Shown here: piece after piece, positions 22,495 to 34,377 of the stretch | Numbering within the stretch: the first letter of the stretch is position 1 | How the letters are laid out: every line of letters starts with the position of its first letter | From: Typhlomys cinereus | Lineage: Eukaryota; Chordata; Mammalia; Rodentia; Platacanthomyidae | Length of the DNA stretch: 64,000 bases | Direction: 5' to 3' | Assembly: GCA_023101885.1 (NCBI GenBank) | Contig: JALPQD010000626.1 | Span: 620,001 to 684,000 of the forward strand | The notes under the pieces: generated by a model | Told to the model about the DNA's origin: nothing | Database searches by the model: none | Seen by the model: the letters and a program-made list of their open reading frames with translations, nothing else | Made by a program: the position numbers and the translations under genes

Positions 22495-23324
22495 AAACTG
22501 GAGCAGTCATTTAATAAATGTTATCATTTGAGGAATAATATTATTTTTGGTTATGATTCTTTTTCCATTCTTCCTCAAAATAATTTTCTCATCAATCAAG
22601 ACCGAACGCACAGAGGTTGCAACCGTCAAATTAAAAAATAACAAAGGGGGAAATACCACGACATAATCCATTCTGCTGGCCTGACAAATCACCATCAGAA
22701 GAAAATGGCTTCAGGAAGTCCATTTTCCTAGATAAGTCATGGCATGTTTTCTCTTTCTATGAAATGCTGTTTGGCAGTTGCATGTATCTGTTGCTTAATA
22801 TTTAGTGAAGTCATTAACAGCTTTGGGATGTCCTCCAGCTTTGATTAAATTAAACAGAGATGAAAAATTTAATATAGAAACTCCTTAATGGCCTGGATTT
22901 CTTAAGTTGGCTACAAAACAAATTTTGTTACATTTGTGATTACTATGAAGCTTTAAAAAACAAAATCTATGCCGAATCTCATGAAACCCTTAAAAGCCAC
23001 TTGTATGAGGAACTTGACCCTTTTGATAAAGAAAATGTTTCTCACGTCTACAATTCAGCTATGTATGCTAAAGAATTTTTAGAAATATGCCAACCCTTAT
23101 CTACTGAACTTCTAGTCACCAGTTAATAGTTAATCTGTGCTAGGACATGATATTTTAGTTATTGTTTAAGGAAACTTGATTTTTTCCAGAAAAGAAAAAA
23201 ACTGGCTCTGTCCCAATTATCGTCAGTTGTGTGTCTCTGTTTCCCATTGCCGACTCCTTTGCCCAACGGGTTCAGGATCCTTGGATCCCCTGTACTGGTC
23301 TTGACTCAGTTGGTCTGTGAAAAA
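22495..23324 (+). other. 3' region of the A/T-rich ERV, LTR not resolved
   Basis: Contains the anchor remnant (ILFLVMILFPFFLK-like, 22535-22575), then a purine-rich tract ending GGGGGAAA at about 22653. An LTR should start there, but the next bases (TACCACG) lack TG, so either it is mutated or the LTR is different. A segment near 23160-23310 resembles an R/U5 end but has no clear AATAAA. The satellite resumes at about 23325. Confidence 0.45.
22878..23126 (+). other. Unrecognised open stretch without ATG start
   Basis: 82 codons open between TAG (22875-22877) and TAA (23124-23126). The composition looks protein-like, including FCYICDYYEALKNK and LDPFDKENVSHVYN. I do not recognise the family. 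It sits beyond env, where an LTR or an accessory frame would be expected, so it could be a second ERV fragment (for example gag matrix) captured here. Confidence 0.35.
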
Positions 23325-24832
23325 TAGCCTCACTGTGACATCAAACCATCACCATTGAACCACAGCCTCATCTATGACATCAGCTTCACTACTGATATCA
23401 CAGTATGACCACTAACATTACAGCATGACCAGTGACATCACGGACTTTGACATTACATCTTCACTGTGACATCACAGACTCAATGTGACCTCAATTCTTC
23501 ACTGTGATATCTCACCCTCGACACTGACATCCTACCTAGCCTCACTATGACACCACAGCCTCACCATGATATCAAAGGCTCACCTGTGACATCATAGACT
23601 CACCAGTGACATCTTAGCCTCATTGTGACATCATCCTTGCCACTGACATCACAGCCTCATTGTGCCATCACAATTTCTCAGGTGATATCACAGCATCACT
23701 GTGACATCACAGCCTCAGTGTGATGTCACAAATGCAATGTGACATCATCCTTGCCACTGATATCCCAGCATCAATGTGATACCACATTATCACTTTGACA
23801 TCACAACATCACTGTGACATCACACACGCATTGTCACATCAGCCTTGCCAACAAAATTACAGCCTCTACAGTGACATCATAGCCTCACTGTGACATTATA
23901 GCATCCACAATGACATCACAACCTCACGGTGACATAACAAACTCATTGCAAACTCATACCTTCACAGTAATATCACAGTCATTCTGTGGTATCACAGACT
24001 CAGTGTGACAAAACAGCCTCACTGTGACTTCAGAGTCTCACCAGTGATGACAGTTCCTAACCAATCCCATAACCTCAACAGTGACATCGCAGCCTCACTG
24101 TGACATCACAACCTCATTGTTGTATCACAGACTCACAGTGACCTTACAGCCGCATTGTGCCATCACAACCAGTCATGTCATATCATAGCATCACTGTGAC
24201 ATCACATTATCACTCTAACATCACAACATCATTGTGACATCACAAACTCATTGTCACAACAGCGTTGCCAACAACATTGCAGACTCCACAGTGACATCAC
24301 AGCCTCACTGTGACATCACAGACTCACTGTGACCTCATAGTGTCCACTGTGACATCACAACCTCATGGCAACATCACAATCTCACTGTAACATCACACCT
24401 TCACAGTCATATCACAGCCATACTGTGATATCACAGGCTCAGTGTGACAAAAGAGTCTCACAGTCACTTCAGAGTCTAATCAATGACAAAAGTGTCTAAT
24501 CAATACCAGAGCATCCACAGTGACATTGCAACCTCACAGTAACATCACAGCCTCACAATTACCATCAGAGTCTTACAGTGAAATAACAGCCTCACCTGAT
24601 ACATCATGGCCTCTTTGTGATATCAGACATGCCAATGACATCACATTCACATCACAGCCTTACTATGATTTCATCAATGCACTGTGACATCATTCTTGCC
24701 ACTGACATAACATTGACATCAGTGTGACCACAGATATTGCAGCCTGAAAAGTGACCACACAATAGCCTCACTGTGACATCATACCATCACCATTGAAAAC
24801 AAAGCCTCAACTATGACATCAGCTTCACCACT
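23325..24832 (-). repeat. Satellite block 4, inverted orientation
   Basis: The array continues in the inverted sense up to the B1 provirus. The last bases, ACCACT (24827-24832), form one copy of that provirus's target-site duplication, so blocks 4 and 5 were one continuous array before insertion. Confidence 0.93.
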
Positions 24833-25273
24833 TGTAGTGTCCACTCACCCATGGTGTGATGTGTTTCAGCCCACTCACACACTCATTCACACGCTCTATT
24901 ACACAGCTGCTGGCTGTGTTGATGAAGAGGCCATTCCCACCTCCGCCTCCATTCCCCAGAGACTTGGTCCCAGAACGGGGAGTCTGTCTGGTCTTCAGCA
25001 GATCTCAGTTTATTGGGGGAAACAAGGAGCTTATATAGACAAAAGACAAAAAGCGCCAAATGGCCGGCCAATTATGTCAAAGGTTAAAAGATCCTTTAGG
25101 TGCTAATGGCCAAGTTCAATGTCACTCAGCACAGGAGGCAAGCCAATACCTGAAAGCCAATTAGGCATCCGTGTAATGTGATCAGGGTCATGCCCAAGAC
25201 TCTTGCCCTTAGCGCCATCTTTAGTCCCATGTGCTCAGCCATGCCCTGGGGCAAATCCTGGGTGAGCCCAACA
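24833..25273 (-). mobile_element. 3' LTR of provirus B1
   Basis: On the minus strand it runs TGTTGGGC..CACTACA. TATA (CTATATAAG) is at 25030-25038 and AATAAA at 25009-25014, both antisense in this view. It is paired with the LTR at 29663-30104; by eye the two differ at roughly 5-8% of positions, so this is not a very recent insertion. Confidence 0.92.
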
Positions 25274-28200
25274 TCTCCCCCTTTTTGTTTTAATAGGGAC
25301 TATATTTTAAATTAATTATATGTATGTCCAATGTCCCATCAGTCTCAGCATGATCTTTCACTGTTGTCCTGTCCCTGTTGGTCTTCTCAGTCAGGCAGGT
25401 TGGCATCAGCACCAGGCAAGGCAGCAGGTAGCTTGGGGAAGTCGCATGCGGCTCACACGGGCAATACAGGCCTGCCTGATCTATCATTAGACCAAGGCCT
25501 CACAAGCCTCCAAGCTTGAATCGTGTCTCGGGGGGGGGGGGGCATGGCATGGATGTTTGTAGCGTGGTCTGTAGATGGAGTGCTGCTGAGAGATGTGCTG
25601 AGGAAACACTTAAGCGACATAGTTATTAAAAGAACAATTTTTCCAGATGTTAGGTCAAACCCAGATCAACTCCACCTTGGTCTAGGCAAGGTATCAATCA
25701 AGCCATCTTGAGTTAAGTCAGGTCTATGACAATTACAGTTAAAATTTTCTTAGAGCACACTGTTGATAGTTTCCTGACAGAAAGTTAGGTGGATAGGCTT
25801 CCCAGTGTCTTTGGAATCTCAATTTAAGTTGTCCTTTTTTTAAAATTTAAAACTTCGATAGTAAATAATGCCAACCTAGCTATTGGTGTGGGCTTACTCC
25901 CCATTTTTGTTTTTAAAAGTTGGACCTTTAATTTGGTTGGGATGGGGTCAGCTAGCAGAGGGGGATATCATTTTTGGAATTTTAAAAACTTTCAAAGACC
26001 TTGAGAAACTCATCCCAGCATGACTGTTTTAAATCTGCCTATTTTACCCCCTAACCTATTTGAGGATCCAGACTGCTCAAGGGATATGGGTCAATGACCA
26101 TTCTTTAACTACTTCCTGATGAGATGGGGTGTTGAGAGTGAGAGCAGCCTGGCATCCTAATCTAACAAGTGCTGGGATATGACTCTATTATTTTAAGGTC
26201 CCTATAAAAAACAAAATGCAGGTTAAACTGTCGTAACTAGGAAGGCATTGGGATAAACCAAACAAGCTCAGTAATCTTACTGTGGGTACAGGCAAAAGTT
26301 AGTAAAGAAAATCTATTACCTCACCTGGAATAACATTGTCTTAGTTTGGTGAAAAACTAAGAATTAATCTATATACTGAAGACCTTATTTCTTTGGCAGC
26401 TGTGAATCTCTATGATCATATCTTAAAATCTGTTTAAAACCATGTGAACCGTCTATTTTGTTTTATGAAATGAGGGAATGTCTAAAAGCAACATCATTAA
26501 GCATATAAGGAATGTCAGTAATTACTTTGTGAGTGATTGATGAACCTGTTATTTTCCTATCATTAACATTTTAATAAAATCAAAGACTGACACAAGCCTA
26601 GGAAGGAAGTTGAGCACTGGAATCTTGTGCTCCCTAGTCTAGAAACAAAGAGGCTTCCCATTTGTATGTTCTCATGAGATGCTCAACCTGGCATTTTGGG
26701 CCTTCTTTTGCTGGATATCAGAGGCAAACTCCTTTTTCCCATCAGAGGGAAGCTAAGAGCTTCAGGCCATTTCATTGATCTCCACCAGGGTTCTCGACCC
26801 CTGGGCCCTGGGGTTCAGGGAGCAATCTTCCTCTAGTGGAAATTCCCATGGTTGGGATATAGGCCACACGAAAGCTTCTTGTGCTTGCAACCATCTCAAA
26901 ACACCCAGTCTGGTCATATTCAAAGCATCTTTTTATCTCTCCCCTGTTGGAAGGGGTCCTGGGTTGTCTGCTTGGGGGGGTGCCTGTTAATTTTCTACCT
27001 ATTTCCTTAGGCAAATGTCAAGTTTTGATTTCTTTGTTTTGTGGCTCTTTCTCTTTTCTTTCCTTTCTTCACATTAAGTCTTACATCATTTGTCCTATTT
27101 TAAAGCCCTTAAAATAATCTAGAAATAAGTTTCAAAGGGGTTATCTCTTGTCTAAGATGTAAACAAGACATGTCGAGAATCTACTACAAGTTGACTCTCT
27201 TTCAGGTTGGTAGGACTAAGCATTTGTATTTTCTAGCTAGTCCCTGGACACAGGAAGGGGAAATTTCTCCTTTGGCTACACTTTGGTGGACCTGGACTTG
27301 GGGAAAGAACACATGGCTTATCAGAGTTCTGTCAATTAGTATATAAACCCAGCGATTAGATTTCAATTCAAACCCACTCTAGATTGTACGTTATTACCAT
27401 GGAAACGCAGAACTGGCCCAATTGAATCCCATGGCTTCAAGGGATCCCGTTGTGGGGAGCACAGGTACAGTAGATTTCCCACAATAGGCCTACATTCACA
27501 CAGAAGTTAAGACATTTCTTTCGGATTTTAAGGGTGCCTTTTTTTCCCCCTTTCAGGGAGCCTGTTTGTTTTTACTGTGAGATCTAGGATTCAAATTACA
27601 GCCAAGAGGCATCTGGTGGGTGGGGCCTGCTTTCCCCAAGCAGAACTCTGTTCAGGCGGCTCTCAGACCTTCCCAGTTTTAACTTGTGACCCCATGCATA
27701 AGCTTCCTGCTGTCCTCGAGAAATTGGGAGTAACTATAACTAAATTCTTGCTTAATCAAAACAGACAATTGAAATACATTTGAATACATGAAGCTTAATT
27801 CTTAATTTCCAACCCCTGAGGCTCAATGTCCTCTATAGCACAAAAGAAGCACAATGTATCACATTTTTTCAATCACCATCTCTAGTTCTTAATCTGTTTA
27901 TAAACCCAACACTCCATAAACCTTTATAGCATACTTTAACATCTTATTAAGCAACCAACTCAAACCTCCTGTACACATTAATTTTTAAGCGAGTTTTTTT
28001 ATCCTATAAACCTTATTTAAAACCTTATATACATTTAAGTACCATACATATTTCCCCTGGTGAAGCTTCATGAAGATCAAGATATTTTAATCAGTACGTA
28101 CTTTTGATGGTAATATTTAAGTGTGCAGTGCATTTAAATTTGGCATGCCAAATAATGAACAAAGTCAAAACCAAAATGTGATTACAAGTGCACAATAACC

Positions 28201-28400
28201 TAAAGTGGCCACATAAAATACATATATTTATAGGGAATTCAAATAGCCAAACAAGTCAGAACCTTTTAAAAGTAACTATCGTCCCAGGCAACGTACAGAA
28301 AGAAGTTCACATCCGTCTGCATAAGAAACTTGAGGAATTTGTATGTCAGCCCCCTCCTGAGCTCCCTGCTCTAGCCTGTTGGGGCCCCGTTCGCATGCAG
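25274..28400 (-). other. Coding-poor interior of provirus B1
   Basis: About 3.1 kb with no recognisable retroviral protein on either strand. Local landmarks, such as AAAGAACAAT near 25630 and a GGCATGCCA segment near 28141-28149, also appear in complex A's env region, suggesting this is decayed or recombined 3' sequence. The whole stretch aligns in order with 39961-44240 of B2, except for a SINE there. It includes a G homopolymer at about 25530-25542. Confidence 0.7.
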
Positions 28401-28674
28401 ATTTGGGATAGGTTTCTGTGAAGGTGCATGGGAAGCGGTCTTTTTCTGAACCGTTTCCACCCCCTCACCCCTGGATGAAGGGAACCATGAGGCATTTTCT
28501 CCCCCAGCAGCCATTTTTCCACACGCCGGGACCTCTCCCCATGCCTCAAAGCCAGCAACTACACCCACAAACTTTTTTCCACGGTGGGACGAGCGGGCCG
28601 CTTCACCCGCAAACATTTTGTTCTGCGCATGTGCGCTGGCCGAGCCAGCTCGGTTTTGCGTGGGCCGCCGCTGC

Positions 28675-28790
28675 CTCTGGCACCACCTTTGTGCGCCGCC
28701 ATATTTTCGTCCGGAACCTTACTGTGTGCTGCCATTTTGTACGGAATCTCACTGCGCACCACGCGGCCATATTTTGGTATGGAACCTCCA
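28675..28790 (-). repeat. Three imperfect repeats with AAAATGGC/AAATATGGC boxes
   Basis: On the minus strand, three units of about 40 bp each carry a GGTTCCG or GATTCCG-like motif and an AAAATATGGC or AAAATGGC box. Such boxes fit the YY1 core (the complement of CCATNTT). This lies about 0.9 kb inside the 5' end of B1. A regulatory role is inference. Confidence 0.55.
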
Positions 28791-28905
28791 TGCCGGCACG
28801 TGCTACCTCGCCGCTGCCGGTAGCCTCCCTCTGCTGCTCTGCCCCGGTCCCGAACAGCTCGGCATCCCCATGCGGCTCCCCAGAGTCAGCTCGCTGCTTT
28901 CCCCA

Positions 28906-29064
28906 CCCAGCCCCAGCTCCATGGTCTCAAGTTGCTCCCCACCCAGCCCCGGCTCACGGCTTTCCTTGCCCAGCCCCTGCTCTGTGGTCTCAATATGCTC
29001 CCAGCCCAGCCCTGGCTCATGGCTTTTCCCGCCCAGCCCCAGCTCCATGGTCTCAAGATGCTCC
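28906..29064 (-). repeat. 63-bp minisatellite, about 2.5 units, in gag linker
   Basis: Units beginning CCCAGCCC (plus strand) start at 28906, 28969 and 29032, exactly 63 bp apart. That equals 21 codons, so the repeat is frame-neutral. On the minus strand one frame gives repeated LETMELGLGG-type segments. Confidence 0.85.
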
Positions 29065-29596
29065 ACATGGTGTAGCAGCTTCTGCGTTCCCATGCGCCCT
29101 GGGCCCGTGTGGCTTGTCGGCGGAGCCCTCTGCGGGGCGCCCGGAATGGCTTGTTGGCCCCAAGCCCCCTGGAGCTGCGCTCCTAAGTGGCTTTGGCTCC
29201 TGGGGCGTGCCCAGAGTTGGCGGCCCAGGAGTTGCCGGAGGAGCTAGAAACCGTGGCTCTGGCGGCCCCTCCCTCAACTGCACCTTTGGCTGGGGTGGAG
29301 GCTGGATCGGATCAGGAAGGAAAGCTTTCTTGAGTGCGGCCACCATGGAATGAAAATCCAAAGGCAGCAATATCTTAAAATTTTCTTCTTGCTCTCTGGC
29401 TAGATTCTCTATCTTATTCCATATGTCACATGAGTAAATGTTGAATGTTCAGGCGAACGGAGCCAACGCATGGGCTGCTTCCCACACCTCATCAATGCAG
29501 GGCTCTGGGATTTCAAAACCATGATTCTTTAATACACCACTCAGTGCTGGTGGCACTGGGTCAATATAAAACACGTTCTCCATAATCCGAGGCAGG

Positions 29597-29604
29597 CCTC
29601 ACCT
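29597..29604 (-). promoter_or_regulatory. Possible splice donor, provirus B1 leader
   Basis: Reads AGGTGAGG on the minus strand, between the primer site and the gag ATG. This is the expected place for a retroviral major splice donor. The equivalent site in B2 is the stronger AGGTAAGT. Confidence 0.4.
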
Positions 29605-29640
29605 CAGAATCCTTGATTACCTTTGTCTGGTTCAGAAATT

Positions 29641-29659
29641 GCCCCACGTTGGGGCGCCA
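29641..29659 (-). promoter_or_regulatory. Primer binding site, tRNA-Lys(1,2)-like
   Basis: On the minus strand, three bases after the 5' LTR, TGGCGCCCCAACGTGGGGC matches the complement of the tRNA-Lys (CUU) 3' end except for one extra C. It would prime minus-strand DNA synthesis. The tRNA match is from my knowledge of that tRNA. Confidence 0.85.
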
Positions 29660-29662
29660 GTT

Positions 29663-30104
29663 TGTAGTGTCCACTCATCCACAACGTGGCGTGTTTCAGC
29701 CCACTCACACACTTATTCACACGCTCTATTACACAGCTGCTGGCTGTGTTGATGAAGAGGCCATTCCCACCTCCGCCTCCATTCCCCAGAGACTCAGTCG
29801 TGGAATGGGGAGTCTGTCTGGTCTTCAGCAGATCTCAGTTTATTGGGGGAAACAAAGGAGCTTATATAGACAAAAGACAAAAAGTGCCAAATGGCCGGCC
29901 AATTATGTCAAAGGTTAAAAGATCCTTTAGGTGCTAATGGCCAAGTTCAATGTCACTCAGCACAGGAGGCAAGCCAATACCTAAAAGCCAATTAGGCATC
30001 CATGTAATGTGATCAGGGTCACGCCCAAGACCCTTGCCTTCAGGACCATCTTTAGTCCCATGTGTTTGGCCATGCCCAGAGGCAAATCCTGGGCGGGCCC
30101 AACA
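29663..30104 (-). mobile_element. 5' LTR of provirus B1
   Basis: 442 bp, TGTTGGGC..CACTACA on the minus strand. It matches 24833-25273 along its whole length, including TATA and AATAAA. It would have driven transcription leftwards across the element. Confidence 0.92.
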
Positions 30105-32037
30105 ACTACTGACATCACAGTCTGATCATTATCATCACAGCTTCATCAGTGAAATCACAGACTTTAACATTATATCCTCACTGTGACATAACAGCCTCAA
30201 TGTGACATCACATCTTCACTGTGACAACTCACCCTTGACACTGACATGCGAACTAGCCTCATTATGACACCAGTGCCTCACCATGATATCAAAGGTGCAC
30301 CTGTGACATCTTAGCCTCACCAGTGACATCTTAGCCTCATTGTGACATCATCCTCGCCACTGACATAACAGCCTCATTGTGCCATCACAATCACTCAGGT
30401 GACATCACAGAGTCATTGTGACTTCACACTCTCTCTGTGATGTCACACACTTATTGTAACATCATCCTTGCCACTGACATTACAGCCTCACTGTGACATC
30501 ACAGGCTCACCACTGGAATCCAAACTAGACTCACTATGACACAAAAGCCTCACAACTGACATCACAGGCTCAATGTGACATTACAGCCTCACAGTGCGGT
30601 GATTTAACAGCCCCACCATTGACATTGACATCAGTCTTGCCACTGACATCACAGCTTCCATAGTGACCTCACTGACTCACTGTGATATAACAAACTCATC
30701 CTTATATCACAGTCTCACAGTGATCTCACAGCCTTCCTGTGCCATCACAATCACTCATGTGATAGCACAGCATCACCGTGACATCACATTATCACTGTGA
30801 CATCACAACATCACTGTGACATCACAAACTCATTGTCACATCAGCCTTGCTAACACTACAGTCACCACAGTGACCTCATAGCATCCACAGTGACATCACA
30901 ACCCCATGGTGACATCACAACCCCATGGTGACATCACACCTTCACAGTAATAACACAGCCATATTATGATCTCACAGCCTCATTGTGACATCACAGCCTC
31001 ACCACTGACATCATAGCCCCACTGTGATGGCACAGCCTCAACATTGACATCCTAACCTCACTGTGAAATCACAGCATCAGTTTGACATAACAAACTCAGT
31101 GTGATACAATAGCTTCACTGTGACCTCCAACTATCACCATTGAAACCACAGCCTCACCTATAACATCAGCTTCACTACTGACATCACAGTCCGACCACAG
31201 TCCGAACATCTCAGCTTCGCCAGTGACATCACAGACTTTGATATTATATACTCATGGTGACATCACAGCCTCAACGTGACAACACATCTTCACTGTGACA
31301 TCTCATCCTCAACACTGGCATCCTACCTAGCCTCACTATGACACCACACCCTCACCATATCAAAGTTCACCTGTGATATCATAGCCTCACCAGTGACATC
31401 TTAGCCTCATTCTGACATCATCCTTGCCACTGACACCACAGCCTCATTGTGTCATCACAATCAAGCAGGTGATGTCACAATGTCACTGTGACATCACAGC
31501 TTCAGTGTGATGTCACAAACTCAATGTGACATCATCCTTGCCATTCTAGCTTTACTGTAACATCATAGGCTCATAACCAGCATCCTACTTAGACTCACTA
31601 TGACGCCAAAGCCTCAGCACTGACCTCACAGGCTCACTGTGACATCACAAGCTCACCAGTGATACCACAGCCTTATCTTTTATGTTATTGCCCTATTGTG
31701 ACATCACATCTGAAATTATAACCTCACTATGACATTACAGTGTCAAAGTGATGTGATATAACAGTCTCACCATTGACATTGACTTCAGTCTGGCCAATGA
31801 CATCAGTTCCCCCACAGTGACCTCACAGCCTCACTGTGACATCACAATCTCATCATTACATGACTGCCTCACAGTGACATAACAGGCTGACTGTGCCATC
31901 ACAACCACTCATGTGATATCATAGCATCACTGTGACATCACATTTTCACTCTGACATCACAACTTCACTGTGACATCACAAACTCATTGACACATCAGCC
32001 TTGCCAACAACATTACAGCATCCACAGTGACCTCATA
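30105..32037 (-). repeat. Satellite block 5, inverted, ends at an orientation switch
   Basis: Continues block 4 after the B1 insertion (first six bases ACTACT are the second TSD copy). A 20-bp unit beginning ACCCCATGGTGACATCACA is perfectly doubled at about 30900-30939. At about 32038 the array changes orientation in a single step, with no intervening sequence. Confidence 0.93.
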
Positions 32038-34377
32038 GCGAGGATATAATGTCAAGGTCTGTGATGTCACAGGTGAAGCTATGATGTTAGTGGATGGACT
32101 GTGATGTCACTGGTGAAGCAGACATCATTGGTGAGGCTGTGGTTTCAATGGAGATGGTTTGATGCCACATTGAGTCTATTGTGTCATACTGAGGTTGTTA
32201 TGTCAAGGTGATGCTGGATGTCAGTGGTGATGCTGTGATTTCAGTGAGGTGATGATGTCAATGGTGAGGCTGTGCCTTCAAAGTGCGGCTTTGGTCATGG
32301 AGGTGAGGCTGTGATGTCACAGTGAGGCTGTGATGTCAGTGGCAAGTCTGATGTCATAACGAGGCCATGATGCTACAGATGAGGCTGTGATTTCATTGTA
32401 AAACTCTGATGTCACTGTAAGGTTGTGATGTCACAGTGAGTCTGGGAAGTCAGTGGCAAAACTGGTGCCACGAGGAGTCTATGATGTTACAATTTAGCCT
32501 GTGGTGTCACTGGGGGCCTGTGATGTCAGTGGCAAGACCGATGTCACAGTGATGCTGTGTTGCAACCAGTGATGCTGTAGAGTCACTGGTGAGGCTGTGA
32601 AGTCAAAGGCTGTGTTGTTATACTGTTGAGGCTGCAACATCTGTGGTCACACTAATATCAGTGTTATGTCAGTGGCAAGGTTGATGTCACAGTGAATTGA
32701 CGAAATCGTAGTGGGCCTGTGATGTGACAGTGATGTCAGTGGTAAGGCTGATATCTCAAAGAGGCCATGATGTAACAGGTGAGGCTATGATTTCACTGTA
32801 AGTCTCTGATATCACCGTGAGGTTGTAGTGTCACTGTGGAGGCTATGATGTCACACTGAAGATGTAACATCAAAGTCTATGATGTCACTGGTGCAGCTGT
32901 GATGATTGTGTTCAGACTGTGATGTCAGTGGTGAATCTGATGTCATAGGTGAGGCTATAGTTTCAATAGTGATGGTTTGATTCCACAGTGAGGCTATTGC
33001 ATAACACTGAGGTTGTTATGTCAAAGTGATGTTGTGATGTCTGAAGTGATGCTGTGATTTCACAGTGAGGTTAGGATGTCAATGGCGAGGCTGTGCCATC
33101 AGAGTGTGGCTGTGATGGTGGAGGTGAGGCTGTGATGTTCCATTGAGGCTGTGATGTCAGTGGCAAGTCTGATGTCACAACGAGACCATGATGTTACATG
33201 TGAAGCTATGATTTTACTCTAAGGCTCTGATTTCACTGTGAGGTTGTGATGTCACAGTGAGGCTGTGATATCAGTGGCAAAACTAATGCAATGATGACTC
33301 TATGATGTTGCAGGTTAGCCTATGGTATTGCTGGCGATCTGTGATGTCAGTATCATGTCCGATGTCACAGTGAGCCTGTGATGTAACTGGTGATGCTGTA
33401 GTGTCGCTGGTGAGTCTTTGATATCAAAGGCAATGTTGTCACTGTTGAGGCTGCGACATCTGTGGTCACACTAATGTCAGTGTTATGTCAGTGGCAAAGC
33501 TTATGTCACAGTGAGTTGATGAAATCATAGTGAGGCTGTGATATGACATTGATGTCACTGGCAAGTCTGATATCACAAACAGGTGAGGCTGTGATTTAAC
33601 TATAACGCTCTGATGTCATCCTGAGGTTGTGATGTCACTGTGAGGCAGTGATGTCACTGGGGAGGCTGTCTGGTTAGGCACTGTTGTCACTGGTGAGGCT
33701 CTAATATCACAGGGAGTTTGTTTTGTCGCACTGAGCCTGTGATATCACAGTATGGCTTTGATATTACTGTTAAGGTGTGATGTTGCAGTGAGGTTATGAT
33801 GTCATCATGAGATTGTGTAGTCACTGTTGATGCTATGAGGTCGTGGTGAGGCTATGATGTCTCTGTGAGGCTGTGATGTTACTGTGAGTTTCTGATGTCA
33901 CTGTGGATGCTAGGAAGTAACTGTGGAGGCTGTAATGTTGATGGCAAGGCTGATGTGACAATGAGTTTCTGATGTCACAGTGAGGCTGTAAGGTCACTGT
34001 GGAGGCTTTGATGTCAGAGTGATAATGTGATGTCACAGTGATGCTGTGATATCACATGAGTGGTACTGATGGCATAGTGAGACTGTGAGGTCACTGTGTA
34101 GGGTGTGATGTTAGTGGCAAGACTGATGTCAATGGTGAGACTGTTACATCATATTACTATGAGGCTGTAATGTCACAGTGAGGCAATGATGTATCTGGTA
34201 AGGATGTGGTATCTCTGGTGAGCCTGTGATGTCACAGTGAGCCTGTGATGTCAATGTTGAAGCTTTGATGTCATAGTGTGTCTAGGTAGGATGCCAATTG
34301 TTAGCCTGTGATCTCACAGTGAGGCTGAAATGTCAGTGGCAATGATGATGTCACAATGAGTTTGTGATGTCAGAGTG
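32038..34377 (+). repeat. Satellite block 6, sense orientation
   Basis: From AGGATATAATGTCAAGG the array reads in the sense orientation. Landmarks at about 32645 and 33465 (GGTCACACTAATxTCAGTGTTATGTC) are about 820 bp apart, so the higher-order period is shorter or partly deleted here than in block 8. It is bounded on the right by the LTR of complex A-right. Confidence 0.92.

Larger units (their letters stand above)
17721..23324 (+). mobile_element. A/T-rich betaretrovirus-like ERV (gag trace, pol, env)
   Basis: A long ERV body in satellite. It starts with about 130 bp of open sequence of uncertain origin, then RT, RNase H, integrase, env and a purine-rich tract (AACAAAGGGGGAAA near 22640-22653). 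A deletion removes most of gag, pro and the RT fingers. Codon use is strongly A/T-biased, unlike complex A, and it matches the ERV at 1-2644. Later insertions are a solo LTR (20427-20803) and an L1 tail (21432-21601). I could not define its own LTRs with confidence. Confidence 0.85.
28401..29583 (-). pseudogene. gag: gag N-terminal region of provirus B1
   Basis: Starts at the ATG whose complement is 29581-29583, 58 bases after the primer site. The matrix-like beginning (MENVFYIDPVPPALSGVL) runs to a TGA near 29450 and the frame continues (IWNKIENLAREQE, then FHSMVAALKKAFLPDPIQPPP) into a proline- and glycine-rich linker. The homologous frame in B2 (44662-45195) shares IWDKIENLARE and LPDAIQPPP-type motifs. 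The G/C-rich part contains repeats (28906-29064 and 28675-28790). Large plus-strand open frames here, up to 311 codons, are shadows of its base composition. Confidence 0.72.
24833..30104 (-). mobile_element. LTR-to-LTR provirus B1, minus strand, no pol
   Basis: Complete element of 5272 bp with LTRs at both ends, a primer binding site, a short gag and a purine tract next to the 3' LTR (antisense, 25274-25287). It is flanked by ACCACT/ACTACT (5 of 6 match), the 6-bp duplication expected of class II retroviruses, in satellite. Apart from a gag N-terminus the 4.4 kb interior holds no protease, RT or integrase. The same coding-poor interior is colinear in provirus B2, so this is a non-autonomous family that relied on another virus's enzymes. 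Confidence 0.92.

Noticed and set aside
22654..23324. 3' LTR of the A/T-rich ERV
   Set aside because: The position after the purine tract fits, but there is no TG start, no clear TATA/AATAAA pair and no visible match to the LTR at 2300-2644.
28418..29353. 311-codon plus-strand frame, possibly a host gene
   Set aside because: It lies opposite the gag of provirus B1 in G/C-rich repeats. The Pro/Ala/Ser-rich content follows from base composition, and B2 has no counterpart.
32000..32080. Perfect long palindrome or hairpin centre
   Set aside because: The arms on each side are in different phases of the higher-order repeat, so symmetry is only at the family level.
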